A stretch of DNA of 64,000 nucleotides from the NCBI GenBank assembly GCA_024641005.1, contig JAHEDX010000007.1, positions 27,583 through 91,582 on the forward strand, in the 5' to 3' direction. A program made the translations under genes and the position numbers. This document shows positions 18,233-25,476 of this stretch, in pieces; positions within the stretch are counted from its first letter, which is position 1; every line of letters begins with the position of its first letter. Source of the stretch: Acidimicrobiaceae bacterium. GTDB lineage: Bacteria > Actinomycetota > Acidimicrobiia > Acidimicrobiales > Ilumatobacteraceae. The notes beneath the pieces were generated by a model. It saw only the letters and a program-made list of their open reading frames with translations, was not told where the DNA came from and ran no database searches.

Positions 18233-20892
18233 CAGCATCTGCTGCCGACGTCTCGGGCATCGACCGCCCCGACATCGTCGTGATCCTCACCGACCAAGAG
18301 CGAGCGATCCCGCCGTACGAGAACGACGAACTGGCGAGATGGCGTCACGACACGTTGACGGGTCGCCGCTGGTTCGACGAGCACGGCGTCAGCTTCGGCC
18401 ACCACTACACGGGATCGCTCGCTTGCGTACCCAGCCGACCGACGCTGCTGACCGGCCAGTTCCCCGATGTGCATGGTGTCACACAGACGAACGGGCTCGG
18501 CAAGGCCGCAGACGACTCGCGCATGCGATGGCTGCGCGAGGGCGAGGTGCCCACGATCGGGCACTGGTTCCGCCTCGGCGGCTACGACACGCACTACGAC
18601 GGCAAATGGCACGTCTCGCACGCCGATCTGATCGATCCCGTGACCGGGATGCCGCTGGCAACCAACGACGACGACGGCGTCGTCGACCCGGCCGCCGTGC
18701 AGGCCTATCTCGACGCCGACCCACTGGACGCGTTCGGTTTCTCCGGCTGGGTCGGGCCCGAACCTCATGGGGCGGGCTTGGCGAATGCAGGCGTGCGCCG
18801 TGACCATCTGATCGCCGCTCGCGTGGTGGCATGGCTCGAGGACCGCTACTCACGACGACGCGCCCGCGACACGGCGGCGGCGCGGCCGTTCCTGCTGGTC
18901 GCCAGCTTCGTCAACCCCCATGACATCGTGTTGTTCCCCGCCTGGGCCCGTCGCGGGAACCCGATCGATCCGTCACCGATCGATCCGCCGCACGTGCCGC
19001 CCGCCTCCACGGCCGGCGAGGATCTCCGTACCAAACCTGCCGCTCAGATCGCGTACCGGGCCGCGTACGGCTCGGGCTACGGCCCGGCCCGGATGGTCGA
19101 TCGGCTCTACGAGAAGAACGGGCAGGCGTACCGGGACCTGTACTACCGATTGCACGCGGAGGTCGACGGTCCCCTCGATCGTGTGCGCCGGGCGGTCACC
19201 GAGAACGGCTCGACGAACGCCGTGCTGGTCCGCTCGTCCGACCACGGCGATCTGCTCGGCGCCCACGGTGGTCTGCACCAGAAATGGTTCAACCTGTACG
19301 ACGAGGCTGCTCGCGTGCCCTTCGTGATCGCACGAATCGGCGCCGTGGGTACGACGCCGACGGTCGTCTCCGACATGCCGACGTCGCACGTCGACCTGCT
19401 TCCCACACTGCTGGCGGCGGCCGGCATCGACCGAGAGGCCGTCGCCGGCGAGTTGCGCACTTCGTTCAGCGAATGCCATCCGCTGCCGGGTCGCAACCTG
19501 TTGCCGATCGTCGACGATCAGTCGAGCGGCGATCTCGATCGCGCCGTCTACATGATCACCAGGGACAACATGCTCGAGGGCGACACCGCAGCATCGGGGT
19601 TGGCACAACGGCTCGGCCGTGCCGAGCATCCACCGGCTCCGCTTCGGATCCAGGTGCCGGCCCATGTCGGCGCCAACTTCGAGGCGATCGTGGCCCGTGT
19701 CGCTGCCGATCGTGGTGGTCACGACCATCTGTGGAAACTGGTTCGTACGTTCGACGACCCGATGACGTGGACCGAACCGGGGGTGAGACACCTGGCTGCT
19801 GACGGTCGGGGCGGACCCGTCTACCGGACCGAATCACTCCCGGACCAGTGGGAGCTGTACGACCTCACGGTCGACCCGGCCGAGGCCTGCAATCTGGCAC
19901 ACGAGCTCGGTGCCCCCGTCGTGTTCGATCACCTGTGCGGTCGCCTCGCCGACGAGCGCCGTGACTCCGTCCCCCGACGCAACCAACCATGGCCCTATGC
20001 GCCACTGGTCAGAAAGGCCCGCATGAAGAAGCCGCCGCCCCCTGCCCGCCTCGCCCGCAATCTGCTGCAGCGCGTCGGTATGCACCCCGACGACACCGAG
20101 CCGGTCCGGATCGGTGTCGATCTCTCCGGCCGTCGCGCGCTGGTGGTCGCCACCAACCACGGCACCCTCGACATCGGCAAGGCGACCGGTGTGTTCGCCA
20201 GCGAGATGACCGTGCCGTACTACGCCTTCCTCGACGCCGGGATGTCCGTCGACGTCGCCAGCCCGAAGGGTGGCGTGATCCCGGTCGATCCCCAGTCGCT
20301 CAAGGCGGTGTTGCGCACCCGGGACGACGATCGGTTCCTCGCCGACGACGAGTTCCGCGCGAAGGTCACCGATTCGTTGTCGATCGGCGACCTCGACATG
20401 AACGATTACGACATCGTGTTCCTCGCCGGCGGGTGGGGGGCAGCTTTTGATTTCGGCCTCTCCGAGGCGCTGGCCGCCAAGGTCACCGAAGCCAACGCGG
20501 CGGGCAAGGTGCTGGGTGGTGTGTGCCACGGTCCCCTCGGGTTGTGCAACGCCAAGGCGGCCGATGGCCGACCACTGGTCGAGGGCCGGCGGGTCACGGG
20601 CGTCTCCGACAAGCAGGTGCGCGAGCTGGGCATCGGGTCCACGCCCCAGCATCCCGAGACCGAACTTCGACGTATGGGCGCCGAGTACGAATCGGTCACG
20701 AAGTTCAGGGACCCGTTCGCGAACCACTGGGTCGTCGACGGCAACCTCGTCACTGGGCAGAACCAGAACGCCGGCCCGATGGTGGCGCGCGAGATGCTGC
20801 AACTCGTCGCGGCATCACTCAGCGAGACCGATCGGCAACCACCCGACGAGGAGGCACCGAGCCGGCAATCAGGGGAGTACACCAATGGCTGA
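18229..20892 (+). CDS. Sulfatase fused to a C-terminal DJ-1/PfpI domain
   Basis: This 887-residue protein joins two enzymes in one uninterrupted frame. Residues about 12-590 form a formylglycine sulfatase: LACVPSRPTLLTGQ carries Cys66 in the CxPSR motif, with TDQER, GKWHVSHADL and RSSDHGDLLGAHG as metal and active-site elements. Residues about 635-865 form a DJ-1/PfpI-type class I amidotransferase-like domain, with FLAGGWGAAFDF, the nucleophile elbow GGVCHGPLGL (Cys766) and NHWVVDGNLVTGQNQ. The linker is Pro/Lys-rich (about 600-634). DJ-1-like domains act as glyoxalases, amidases or isocyanide hydratases. Fusion suggests that the released product is handled at once. An internal start (ATG at 20023) could in principle yield a free DJ-1 protein. 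The 3' end overlaps the next gene by eight bases. Confidence 0.88.
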   Translation: MTASAADVSGIDRPDIVVILTDQERAIPPYENDELARWRHDTLTGRRWFDEHGVSFGHHYTGSLACVPSRPTLLTGQFPDVHGVTQTNGLGKAADDSRMRWLREGEVPTIGHWFRLGGYDTHYDGKWHVSHADLIDPVTGMPLATNDDDGVVDPAAVQAYLDADPLDAFGFSGWVGPEPHGAGLANAGVRRDHLIAARVVAWLEDRYSRRRARDTAAARPFLLVASFVNPHDIVLFPAWARRGNPIDPSPIDPPHVPPASTAGEDLRTKPAAQIAYRAAYGSGYGPARMVDRLYEKNGQAYRDLYYRLHAEVDGPLDRVRRAVTENGSTNAVLVRSSDHGDLLGAHGGLHQKWFNLYDEAARVPFVIARIGAVGTTPTVVSDMPTSHVDLLPTLLAAAGIDREAVAGELRTSFSECHPLPGRNLLPIVDDQSSGDLDRAVYMITRDNMLEGDTAASGLAQRLGRAEHPPAPLRIQVPAHVGANFEAIVARVAADRGGHDHLWKLVRTFDDPMTWTEPGVRHLAADGRGGPVYRTESLPDQWELYDLTVDPAEACNLAHELGAPVVFDHLCGRLADERRDSVPRRNQPWPYAPLVRKARMKKPPPPARLARNLLQRVGMHPDDTEPVRIGVDLSGRRALVVATNHGTLDIGKATGVFASEMTVPYYAFLDAGMSVDVASPKGGVIPVDPQSLKAVLRTRDDDRFLADDEFRAKVTDSLSIGDLDMNDYDIVFLAGGWGAAFDFGLSEALAAKVTEANAAGKVLGGVCHGPLGLCNAKAADGRPLVEGRRVTGVSDKQVRELGIGSTPQHPETELRRMGAEYESVTKFRDPFANHWVVDGNLVTGQNQNAGPMVAREMLQLVAASLSETDRQPPDEEAPSRQSGEYTNG

Positions 20893-21700
20893 CGCACCGC
20901 GTTATGGAGAGATCGACCGCGCCTATGGCATGAGGCTGGCGACGACACCACCCGACGAGGACGGTCCGATCTGGATGGTCAACTTGATGAAGTACCGCGA
21001 CAGGGCTGACTACGCGGATGGTCGAGAGAGCTCGATCAGTGGCCGGGAGGCCGACGACATCTACGCGCCGGTCGACGTGCTCGCGAAGATCGGTGCCGAG
21101 GTCGTGTTCGTCGCCGACGTCGATCAGCAGTTGCTCGGCGACGCTCCCGTCTGGGACCGGGTGGCGATCGTGAAGTACGCCACCCGGCGTTCGTTCATCG
21201 AGATGCAGAGCCGCCCCGATTTCCAGGACAAGCACGCCCACAAGGAAGCCGGCATGCAGGCCACCATCGTCAGTGGATGTCTGCCGATTCCTCCCCCGCA
21301 GGGCGAGCCTGTCGACTGGGCCGACGTAGCGCACCCGCCCACGGTCGAAGATGGCCCCGTCGTGGTGATCCACGTGCTGAAGTTCGACGAGGCCTCGTCG
21401 AACGGCGTGACACCCGACGAGATGGAGGCCTACCAGAACGCTGCGGCCGCAGTCGCCGTGCCACATGGCGTTCGGATCAACGGCTGGTTCTCCGTCGATG
21501 GAACGATCCTCGGCGACGGGCGATCGTGGGACCAGATCCGGTTCAACGAGTTCCCCAGCAAGGCAGCGTTCATGGCCGTGGTCACCGACCCGGCACGACT
21601 CGAAGCCCAGAAGGGCCACCGGGAAGTGGCGATCGCCGACACCTACACGATGATCCTGCGGGCATCGATCAACCGAATCGCCGACTCGATATCGAGCTGA
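20885..21700 (+). CDS. Tandem dimeric alpha-beta barrel (DUF1330-like) protein
   Basis: This 271-residue protein appears to be built from two similar ferredoxin-like alpha-beta units. The first contains IWMVNLMKYRDRADYADG and WDRVAIVKYATRRSFIEMQS; the second contains VVVIHVLKFDEASSNG and WDQIRFNEFPSKAAFMAVVT. The pattern 'MvnllkyrDra...Y...' is characteristic of DUF1330 and related EthD-like small-molecule binding or catalytic proteins. The GTG/ATG context is clear: ATG at 20885 lies within the end of the sulfatase-DJ-1 gene. It is the last gene of the sulfatase operon and is convergent with the heliorhodopsin gene. The function is unknown; a role in isomerising or hydrolysing an operon intermediate is a guess. 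Confidence 0.75.
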   Translation: MADAPRYGEIDRAYGMRLATTPPDEDGPIWMVNLMKYRDRADYADGRESSISGREADDIYAPVDVLAKIGAEVVFVADVDQQLLGDAPVWDRVAIVKYATRRSFIEMQSRPDFQDKHAHKEAGMQATIVSGCLPIPPPQGEPVDWADVAHPPTVEDGPVVVIHVLKFDEASSNGVTPDEMEAYQNAAAAVAVPHGVRINGWFSVDGTILGDGRSWDQIRFNEFPSKAAFMAVVTDPARLEAQKGHREVAIADTYTMILRASINRIADSISS

Positions 21701-21743
21701 GCGCAGCGCACCCGACATCGAGGGCGGGCCGCTCGCAAGTCGG

Positions 21744-22562
21744 TCAGTCGGCGAGCGTGCCGGCGTAGACCTGCCACGCCAGAGCGCTCTTGGCGACGAG
21801 GCTGAGCACGATGTACACCTTCTCGCCATAGAGGTAGTCGGCGAACCTGCCGCGGCGCCGGTACTGCAGCCACTGGTTGAGGCCGAAACAGTTGAACAGC
21901 ACGAACAGCGACACGAAGATGCCGTAGACGAACCCGGGCACGCCGTCGCCCTCGCGCTGGGCAGTGATCAGCGCGAGGGTGATCGTGATCCACGGCACGA
22001 TGCCCGCCAGGCAACCGAACACGAATGGCCACCAGTTGACGTGTGCACCTTGTCGGTTGACCTGCTCCATCATCAGGCCGAACAGGATCATGGTGGCGTT
22101 GACGGCGAACAGGCCGATCAGGGCATAGATGTTCGTGATGCCGGGCAGCATCGCGATCAACACGATCATCAACGATGCGCTGATCGAGAACTCGATCCAG
22201 CGGGCGTAGTTGATTCCTCGCCTCAGGTTGGCCTCGTACCAGCCGACGATGCGCGGTGTCGCCATGAGGAGGTGATCGGCGGCCGCCAGGAACAGGAACA
22301 GTGCGATCACGGCCGAGAAGCGCAGGTCGAAGAACACCTTGTCGATCGTGAGCGGGGTGCCAGGGGGACCATCTTGCACCTGCGCCTGAACCGGGATCGA
22401 GAATCCGTTGCTGAGCATCAGGACCAGGACTGCCTGCACCAGATGGGTGACGCCGACGCCGATGTTCCAGCGGCGCAGTGACCTGAGCCGTTCGTCTTGG
22501 GAAGTGATCTCGGCACGCTCGTCGGACGAGGTAGGCCGGTCGGGGGCGATGACATCTTTCAT
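21744..22562 (-). CDS. Heliorhodopsin
   Basis: This 272-residue seven-helix membrane protein carries the signature features of heliorhodopsins, retinal-binding photoreceptors with inverted topology. The Schiff-base lysine is Lys258 in TM7 (VLSLVAKSALAWQVYAGTL), and the counter-ion glutamate is Glu124 in TM3 (YARWIEFSISASLM). Other family hallmarks are RRWNIGVGVTHLVQAVLVL (TM1), VNWWPFVFGCLAGIVPWI (TM5) and FNCFGLNQWLQYRRRG (TM6-7). Helices lie at about 33-52, 78-100, 118-138, 143-165, 178-200, 212-232 and 246-266. The ATG at 22562 has a GAGG element upstream; a longer start at 22601 is less likely. It lies 88 bases downstream of dps and is probably cotranscribed with it. Heliorhodopsins do not look like ion pumps. 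A sensory or enzyme-modulating role is thought likely. No retinal synthesis gene is seen here. Confidence 0.93.
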   Translation of the reverse strand: MKDVIAPDRPTSSDERAEITSQDERLRSLRRWNIGVGVTHLVQAVLVLMLSNGFSIPVQAQVQDGPPGTPLTIDKVFFDLRFSAVIALFLFLAAADHLLMATPRIVGWYEANLRRGINYARWIEFSISASLMIVLIAMLPGITNIYALIGLFAVNATMILFGLMMEQVNRQGAHVNWWPFVFGCLAGIVPWITITLALITAQREGDGVPGFVYGIFVSLFVLFNCFGLNQWLQYRRRGRFADYLYGEKVYIVLSLVAKSALAWQVYAGTLAD

Positions 22563-22591
22563 GACGGATCCTCGAGTTCGGTGGGTGCGTT

Positions 22592-22608
22592 CGAACACCA
22601 CGTGTTCG
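22592..22608. repeat. Inverted repeat between dps and heliorhodopsin genes
   Basis: CGAACAC-CAC-GTGTTCG is a perfect 7-bp inverted repeat with a 3-base centre in the 88-bp gap. The CGAAC/GTTCG half sites resemble an actinobacterial LexA box, but the spacing is seven bases, not four, so it is not one. It may be an operator or an intercistronic hairpin. Confidence 0.4.
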
Positions 22609-22650
22609 TTGCCGGCGCGGCGACGGTGCGCCGGGCTCGGTGTTGTCGCA

Positions 22651-23187
22651 TCAGTTCGGACGACCGACAGCGGTCGGGGTCGGCTGGCCCAGCATCGAGC
22701 GCAGCATCCAAGCGGTCTTCTCGTGGACCTGTAGACGTTGCGTCAGCAGGTCGGCCGTCGACTCGTCATGGGCGGCCCCGACGGTGCCGAAGATGGATCG
22801 GATCGTGCGAGTGATGGCTTCGTGGCCGCTCACGAGGTCGGCGATCATCTCCTCGGCATCGGGAACACCTTCGGCCTCGGCGATGACGGTCAGCTGGGCG
22901 AACTGGGCGTAACTACCGGGGGCGAAGACGCCGAGCGAGCGGATCCTCTCTGCCAGCAGGTCAGCTGCCGCCCACATCTCGTTGTATTGCGTCTCGAACA
23001 TCAGGTGGAGCGTGTTGAACATCGGACCGGTGACGTTCCAGTGATAGTTGTGCGTCTTGAGGTACAGGGTGTAGGTGTCGGCCAACACCCTGCTCACGCC
23101 GTCTGCGATGGCGAGGCGATCGTGCTCGGCGATGCCGATGTCGATCGTGGGAACGTCGGCGGCGGGGAAGTCGATGATCGAACTCAT
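22651..23187 (-). CDS. dps: Dps-family ferritin-like DNA-protection protein
   Basis: This 178-residue protein of the Dps family forms dodecamers that oxidise and store iron with hydrogen peroxide, shielding DNA from oxidative damage. Ferroxidase residues are visible: [17 protein letters not shown] (the His-x-x-x-His-Trp pattern) and [19 protein letters not shown] (Asp/Glu site). C-terminal [16 protein letters not shown] matches the last helix. It lies between the B12-photoreceptor regulator and the heliorhodopsin gene on the same strand. That suggests light-dependent protection against photo-oxidative stress. The 5' leader contains a 13-base tandem repeat (23198-23223) and an AT-rich patch (23225-23265) likely to hold its promoter. 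Confidence 0.93.
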   Translation of the reverse strand: MSSIIDFPAADVPTIDIGIAEHDRLAIADGVSRVLADTYTLYLKTHNYHWNVTGPMFNTLHLMFETQYNEMWAAADLLAERIRSLGVFAPGSYAQFAQLTVIAEAEGVPDAEEMIADLVSGHEAITRTIRSIFGTVGAAHDESTADLLTQRLQVHEKTAWMLRSMLGQPTPTAVGRPN

Positions 23188-23197
23188 GATGAACCTC

Positions 23198-23223
23198 TCT
23201 GGTGCGGACCTCTGGTGCGGACC
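23198..23223. repeat. 13-base tandem duplication in the dps leader
   Basis: TCTGGTGCGGACC occurs twice head to tail (23198-23210 and 23211-23223), 11 bases upstream of the dps start codon. It is too close to the start to be a typical operator. It could be a recent slip-strand duplication or a leader feature that affects translation. Confidence 0.6.
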
Positions 23224-23224
23224 A

Positions 23225-23265
23225 TTTGTTCAACATCATTTAGCATCTATTATTCCGCTTCCCGA
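23225..23265 (-). promoter_or_regulatory. AT-rich presumed promoter region of dps-heliorhodopsin
   Basis: This is the only AT-rich stretch in the 108-bp gap between the regulator gene and dps. It contains AATAATAG and one GCTAA motif (minus strand), which also occurs in the repeat array of the divergent promoter at 24109. No confident -35/-10 pair can be named. Confidence 0.35.
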
Positions 23266-23295
23266 CAGCAAGGCAACTGGCCCAGCGCTACTCGG

Positions 23296-24075
23296 TCAGC
23301 GCTCGCAGCTGCGGGCAAGCGCGACCAGCTCGGCCAGCGTGTGCCCGGCTCCACCGACGATCGTCGGGGTGCCGGCCGCCCGCAGCGCTACGGCCGTTCG
23401 TTCGGCGAGTGGCCCCATTGCTGCGGTGGTGACGGTGAGGACGGCGAGCGACGCGGCGTTCTCGTCGCAGCACCGGATGATCTCCTCGGAGGGCAGGTCC
23501 GATCCCAGATGGTGCACGTGCCAGTTGTCGGCTCTGAGGGCGACGGCGGCCATCGTCGTGGGCAGCGTGTGGCGGTCGCCGGCGACGGCCACGACGACAG
23601 CGGTGCCTCGGCGTCGTCCGCGCGGGTTGATCGCCAGGTCGCCCAGTAGGCGTTCCACGATTCCTGCCGCGCGATGCTCGACCCGGATGGTGAGGTCTCC
23701 GGTTTCCCAACCCAGCCCGATTCGATGCAGCGGTGGCACGAGCACCTGCTGCATGAGATCGATCACGGGTGCGCCCTCGTCGGCCAGTCGACGGGCGATC
23801 TTCGCGGCGGCCGTCTCGTCACCTGCGACGAGGGCCTCGTACATGTTCTCGGCCGCGTGTTCGAGGCGTGACGACCGCGGTTTCGGGGGCGCCTTGGGCG
23901 CATGGCGTTCGCGGTCGAGCGCGACGATCTCCTCGTGGCTGACGAGATAGCGGCCACCGACCATCTCGGCGCCGAGCCGACCGCTGCGCACCCAGCGATA
24001 CGCCGTCTGGTAATGCACCCCCAACTCGCCGGCCGCCGTTTGGAGATCGAGCCTGGCGAGCGACGGTGCGTCCAT
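23296..24075 (-). CDS. CarH/LitR-type B12-dependent photoreceptor transcriptional regulator
   Basis: This 259-residue repressor has a MerR-like/excisionase HTH at about 8-52 (TAAGELGVHYQTAYRWVRSG, VGGRYLVSHEE), a helical bundle at about 70-148 and a B12-binding Rossmann domain at about 155-255. The adenosylcobalamin photoreceptor motif W-x9-EH is present exactly (Trp123, Glu133, His134). A candidate lower axial ligand, His169 in GDRHTLP, lies 35 residues after His134. By recall, this matches the spacing of Trp131, His142 and His177 in Thermus CarH. The residue after Trp123 is Glu, where Thermus CarH has the His that coordinates cobalt after light exposure. In the dark such proteins bind DNA as tetramers; light breaks the Co-C bond and releases them. 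It is divergent from the FAD oxidoreductase cluster and upstream of dps and heliorhodopsin. Confidence 0.87.
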   Translation of the reverse strand: MDAPSLARLDLQTAAGELGVHYQTAYRWVRSGRLGAEMVGGRYLVSHEEIVALDRERHAPKAPPKPRSSRLEHAAENMYEALVAGDETAAAKIARRLADEGAPVIDLMQQVLVPPLHRIGLGWETGDLTIRVEHRAAGIVERLLGDLAINPRGRRRGTAVVVAVAGDRHTLPTTMAAVALRADNWHVHHLGSDLPSEEIIRCCDENAASLAVLTVTTAAMGPLAERTAVALRAAGTPTIVGGAGHTLAELVALARSCER

Positions 24076-24108
24076 ATGCCGACCATAGACCCAACTCGGT
24101 GTTTGAAC

Positions 24109-24148
24109 ACTAACTCAGACTAAAACTGGCTAAGTCACACTAATGTGG
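24109..24148. promoter_or_regulatory. Four 10-bp phased direct repeats, likely CarH/LitR operator array
   Basis: The pentamers ACTAA, ACTAA, GCTAA and ACTAA begin at 24109, 24119, 24129 and 24139, exactly one helical turn apart, in the 129-bp gap between the B12-photoreceptor gene and the oxidoreductase gene. Read on the other strand each unit begins TTAGY. CarH-type repressors bind arrays of direct repeats rather than a palindrome, so this is the obvious operator. It lies about 35-95 bases from each start codon. Confidence 0.65.
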
Positions 24149-24204
24149 TGGATGGATCGTGGGCGCCGAGGCCTCCGGTCGACCGAACTCGAGAAGGGTC
24201 AACC

Positions 24205-25470
24205 ATGACATCGACTGCACCGACGGGCACGAGGGAACTGCCGCCCGAGGCAGACGTCGTGGTCGTCGGCGCCGGGCTGGCAGGTTTGGCGGCGGCGCGA
24301 GCCCTGCATCGTGCCGGTCGGCACGCTGTCGTGGTCGAGGCATCCGATGGCGTCGGCGGTCGCGTCCGGACCGATGTCGTCGACGGGTTCCGACTCGACC
24401 GTGGGTTTCAGGTTCTCCTCACCGCGTATCCCGAGCTGCGCAGCCAGTTCGACCTCGAGGCGCTCGACCTGCGCCGCTTCGAGCCGGGCGCTCTGGTGTG
24501 GAACGGTTCCTCGAACGATCTCGTCGGCGATCCGGTCCGTCGGCCGAGCACCCTGCTGAGGACCGGGCTGGCACCCATCGGCTCGGTGGCCGACAAGCTG
24601 CGGATCCTGCGCCAGCGGGTCCGACTCCATCGCGCCGCCGCCCCTGATCTCCTGCGTCAGCGCGACGTCAGTACCTTGACAGCGCTTCACGAGCAGGGAT
24701 TCAGCGATCGCGTGATCGAGCGGTTCTTTCGTCCGCTCGTCGGTGGCATCCAGCTCGACCCTTCCCTGCAGACGAGCCGACGCATGTTCGATGTGATCCT
24801 GCGCAGCCTGATCGATGGCGACGTCGCTGTGCCGGCGAGAGGGATGGGTGCGATCCCGGCTCAACTGGCCGGGCACCTTCCGCCGGGCATGATCCATCTC
24901 AACACCGAGGTCGTCGGCGTCACACCCGGTGAGGTGGCGCTGTCGGGAGGTCGACGGATCAGCGCTCAGAGTGTCGTGGTCGCCGTCGAGGGCCCGCGTG
25001 CGGCGTCACTGCTCGGCCTGGCGCCGGTCGATTCGAACCCGGCCTCGTGTGTGTGGTTCGCCGCGGGACAAGCCCCGATCCCCGATCGCTACATCGTGCT
25101 CGACGGCACGGGTGTGGGTCCTGCGCTCAACACCTCGGTGATGAGCAATGTCGCGCCGGAGTATGCCCCGACGGGTTCTGCACTGATCGTTGCGGCGTGC
25201 CCCGGAGTGAACGATCCCCACATCGAACCGGTCGTGCGAACGCAGCTCCGTGCGATGTGGGGGCCCGTCGTGGACACGTGGCGTCACCTTCGAACCGACG
25301 CGATCGCCCACGGCCAACCACGCCAGCACCCTCCGTTCTCGCCGAAGCAGCGGATCGCCCTCGGCGACGGCTTGTTCGTGTGCGGTGACCACCGTGACAC
25401 AGCGTCGATCCAGGGCGCACTGTTCTCTGGTCGGCGGTGTGGCGAAGCCGTCGCCTCGTGGTTGACCTGA
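24205..25470 (+). CDS. FAD-dependent amine-oxidase/phytoene-desaturase-like oxidoreductase
   Basis: This 421-residue flavoprotein has an N-terminal FAD-binding motif VVVVGAGLAGLAAARAL and the second signature VEASDGVGGRVRTD, typical of amine oxidases, protoporphyrinogen oxidases and carotenoid desaturases. The C-terminal FAD element is GLFVCGDHRDTASIQGALFSGR. The substrate is not evident; an isoprenoid, carotenoid or related hydrophobic compound is suggested by light control and by the two SRPBCC proteins in the cluster. The ATG at 24205 follows GAAGGG; an in-frame ATG at 24145 would start within the operator region. It is the first of seven plus-strand genes divergent from the B12 photoreceptor regulator. 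Confidence 0.83.
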   Translation: MTSTAPTGTRELPPEADVVVVGAGLAGLAAARALHRAGRHAVVVEASDGVGGRVRTDVVDGFRLDRGFQVLLTAYPELRSQFDLEALDLRRFEPGALVWNGSSNDLVGDPVRRPSTLLRTGLAPIGSVADKLRILRQRVRLHRAAAPDLLRQRDVSTLTALHEQGFSDRVIERFFRPLVGGIQLDPSLQTSRRMFDVILRSLIDGDVAVPARGMGAIPAQLAGHLPPGMIHLNTEVVGVTPGEVALSGGRRISAQSVVVAVEGPRAASLLGLAPVDSNPASCVWFAAGQAPIPDRYIVLDGTGVGPALNTSVMSNVAPEYAPTGSALIVAACPGVNDPHIEPVVRTQLRAMWGPVVDTWRHLRTDAIAHGQPRQHPPFSPKQRIALGDGLFVCGDHRDTASIQGALFSGRRCGEAVASWLT

Positions 25471-25476
25471 ACGGGC

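Noticed and set aside
20023..20892. Separate DJ-1/PfpI gene starting at an internal ATG
   Set aside because: The frame is continuous with the sulfatase, no stop or ribosome-binding site separates them, so a fusion is the simpler reading.
22592..22608. LexA (SOS) box upstream of the heliorhodopsin gene
   Set aside because: The CGAAC and GTTCG half sites are present but separated by seven bases; the actinobacterial box requires four.
24103..24135. Specific -35/-10 promoter for the FAD oxidoreductase gene
   Set aside because: TTGAAC is present but no acceptable -10 box lies at 16-19 bases; only the repeat array is reported.
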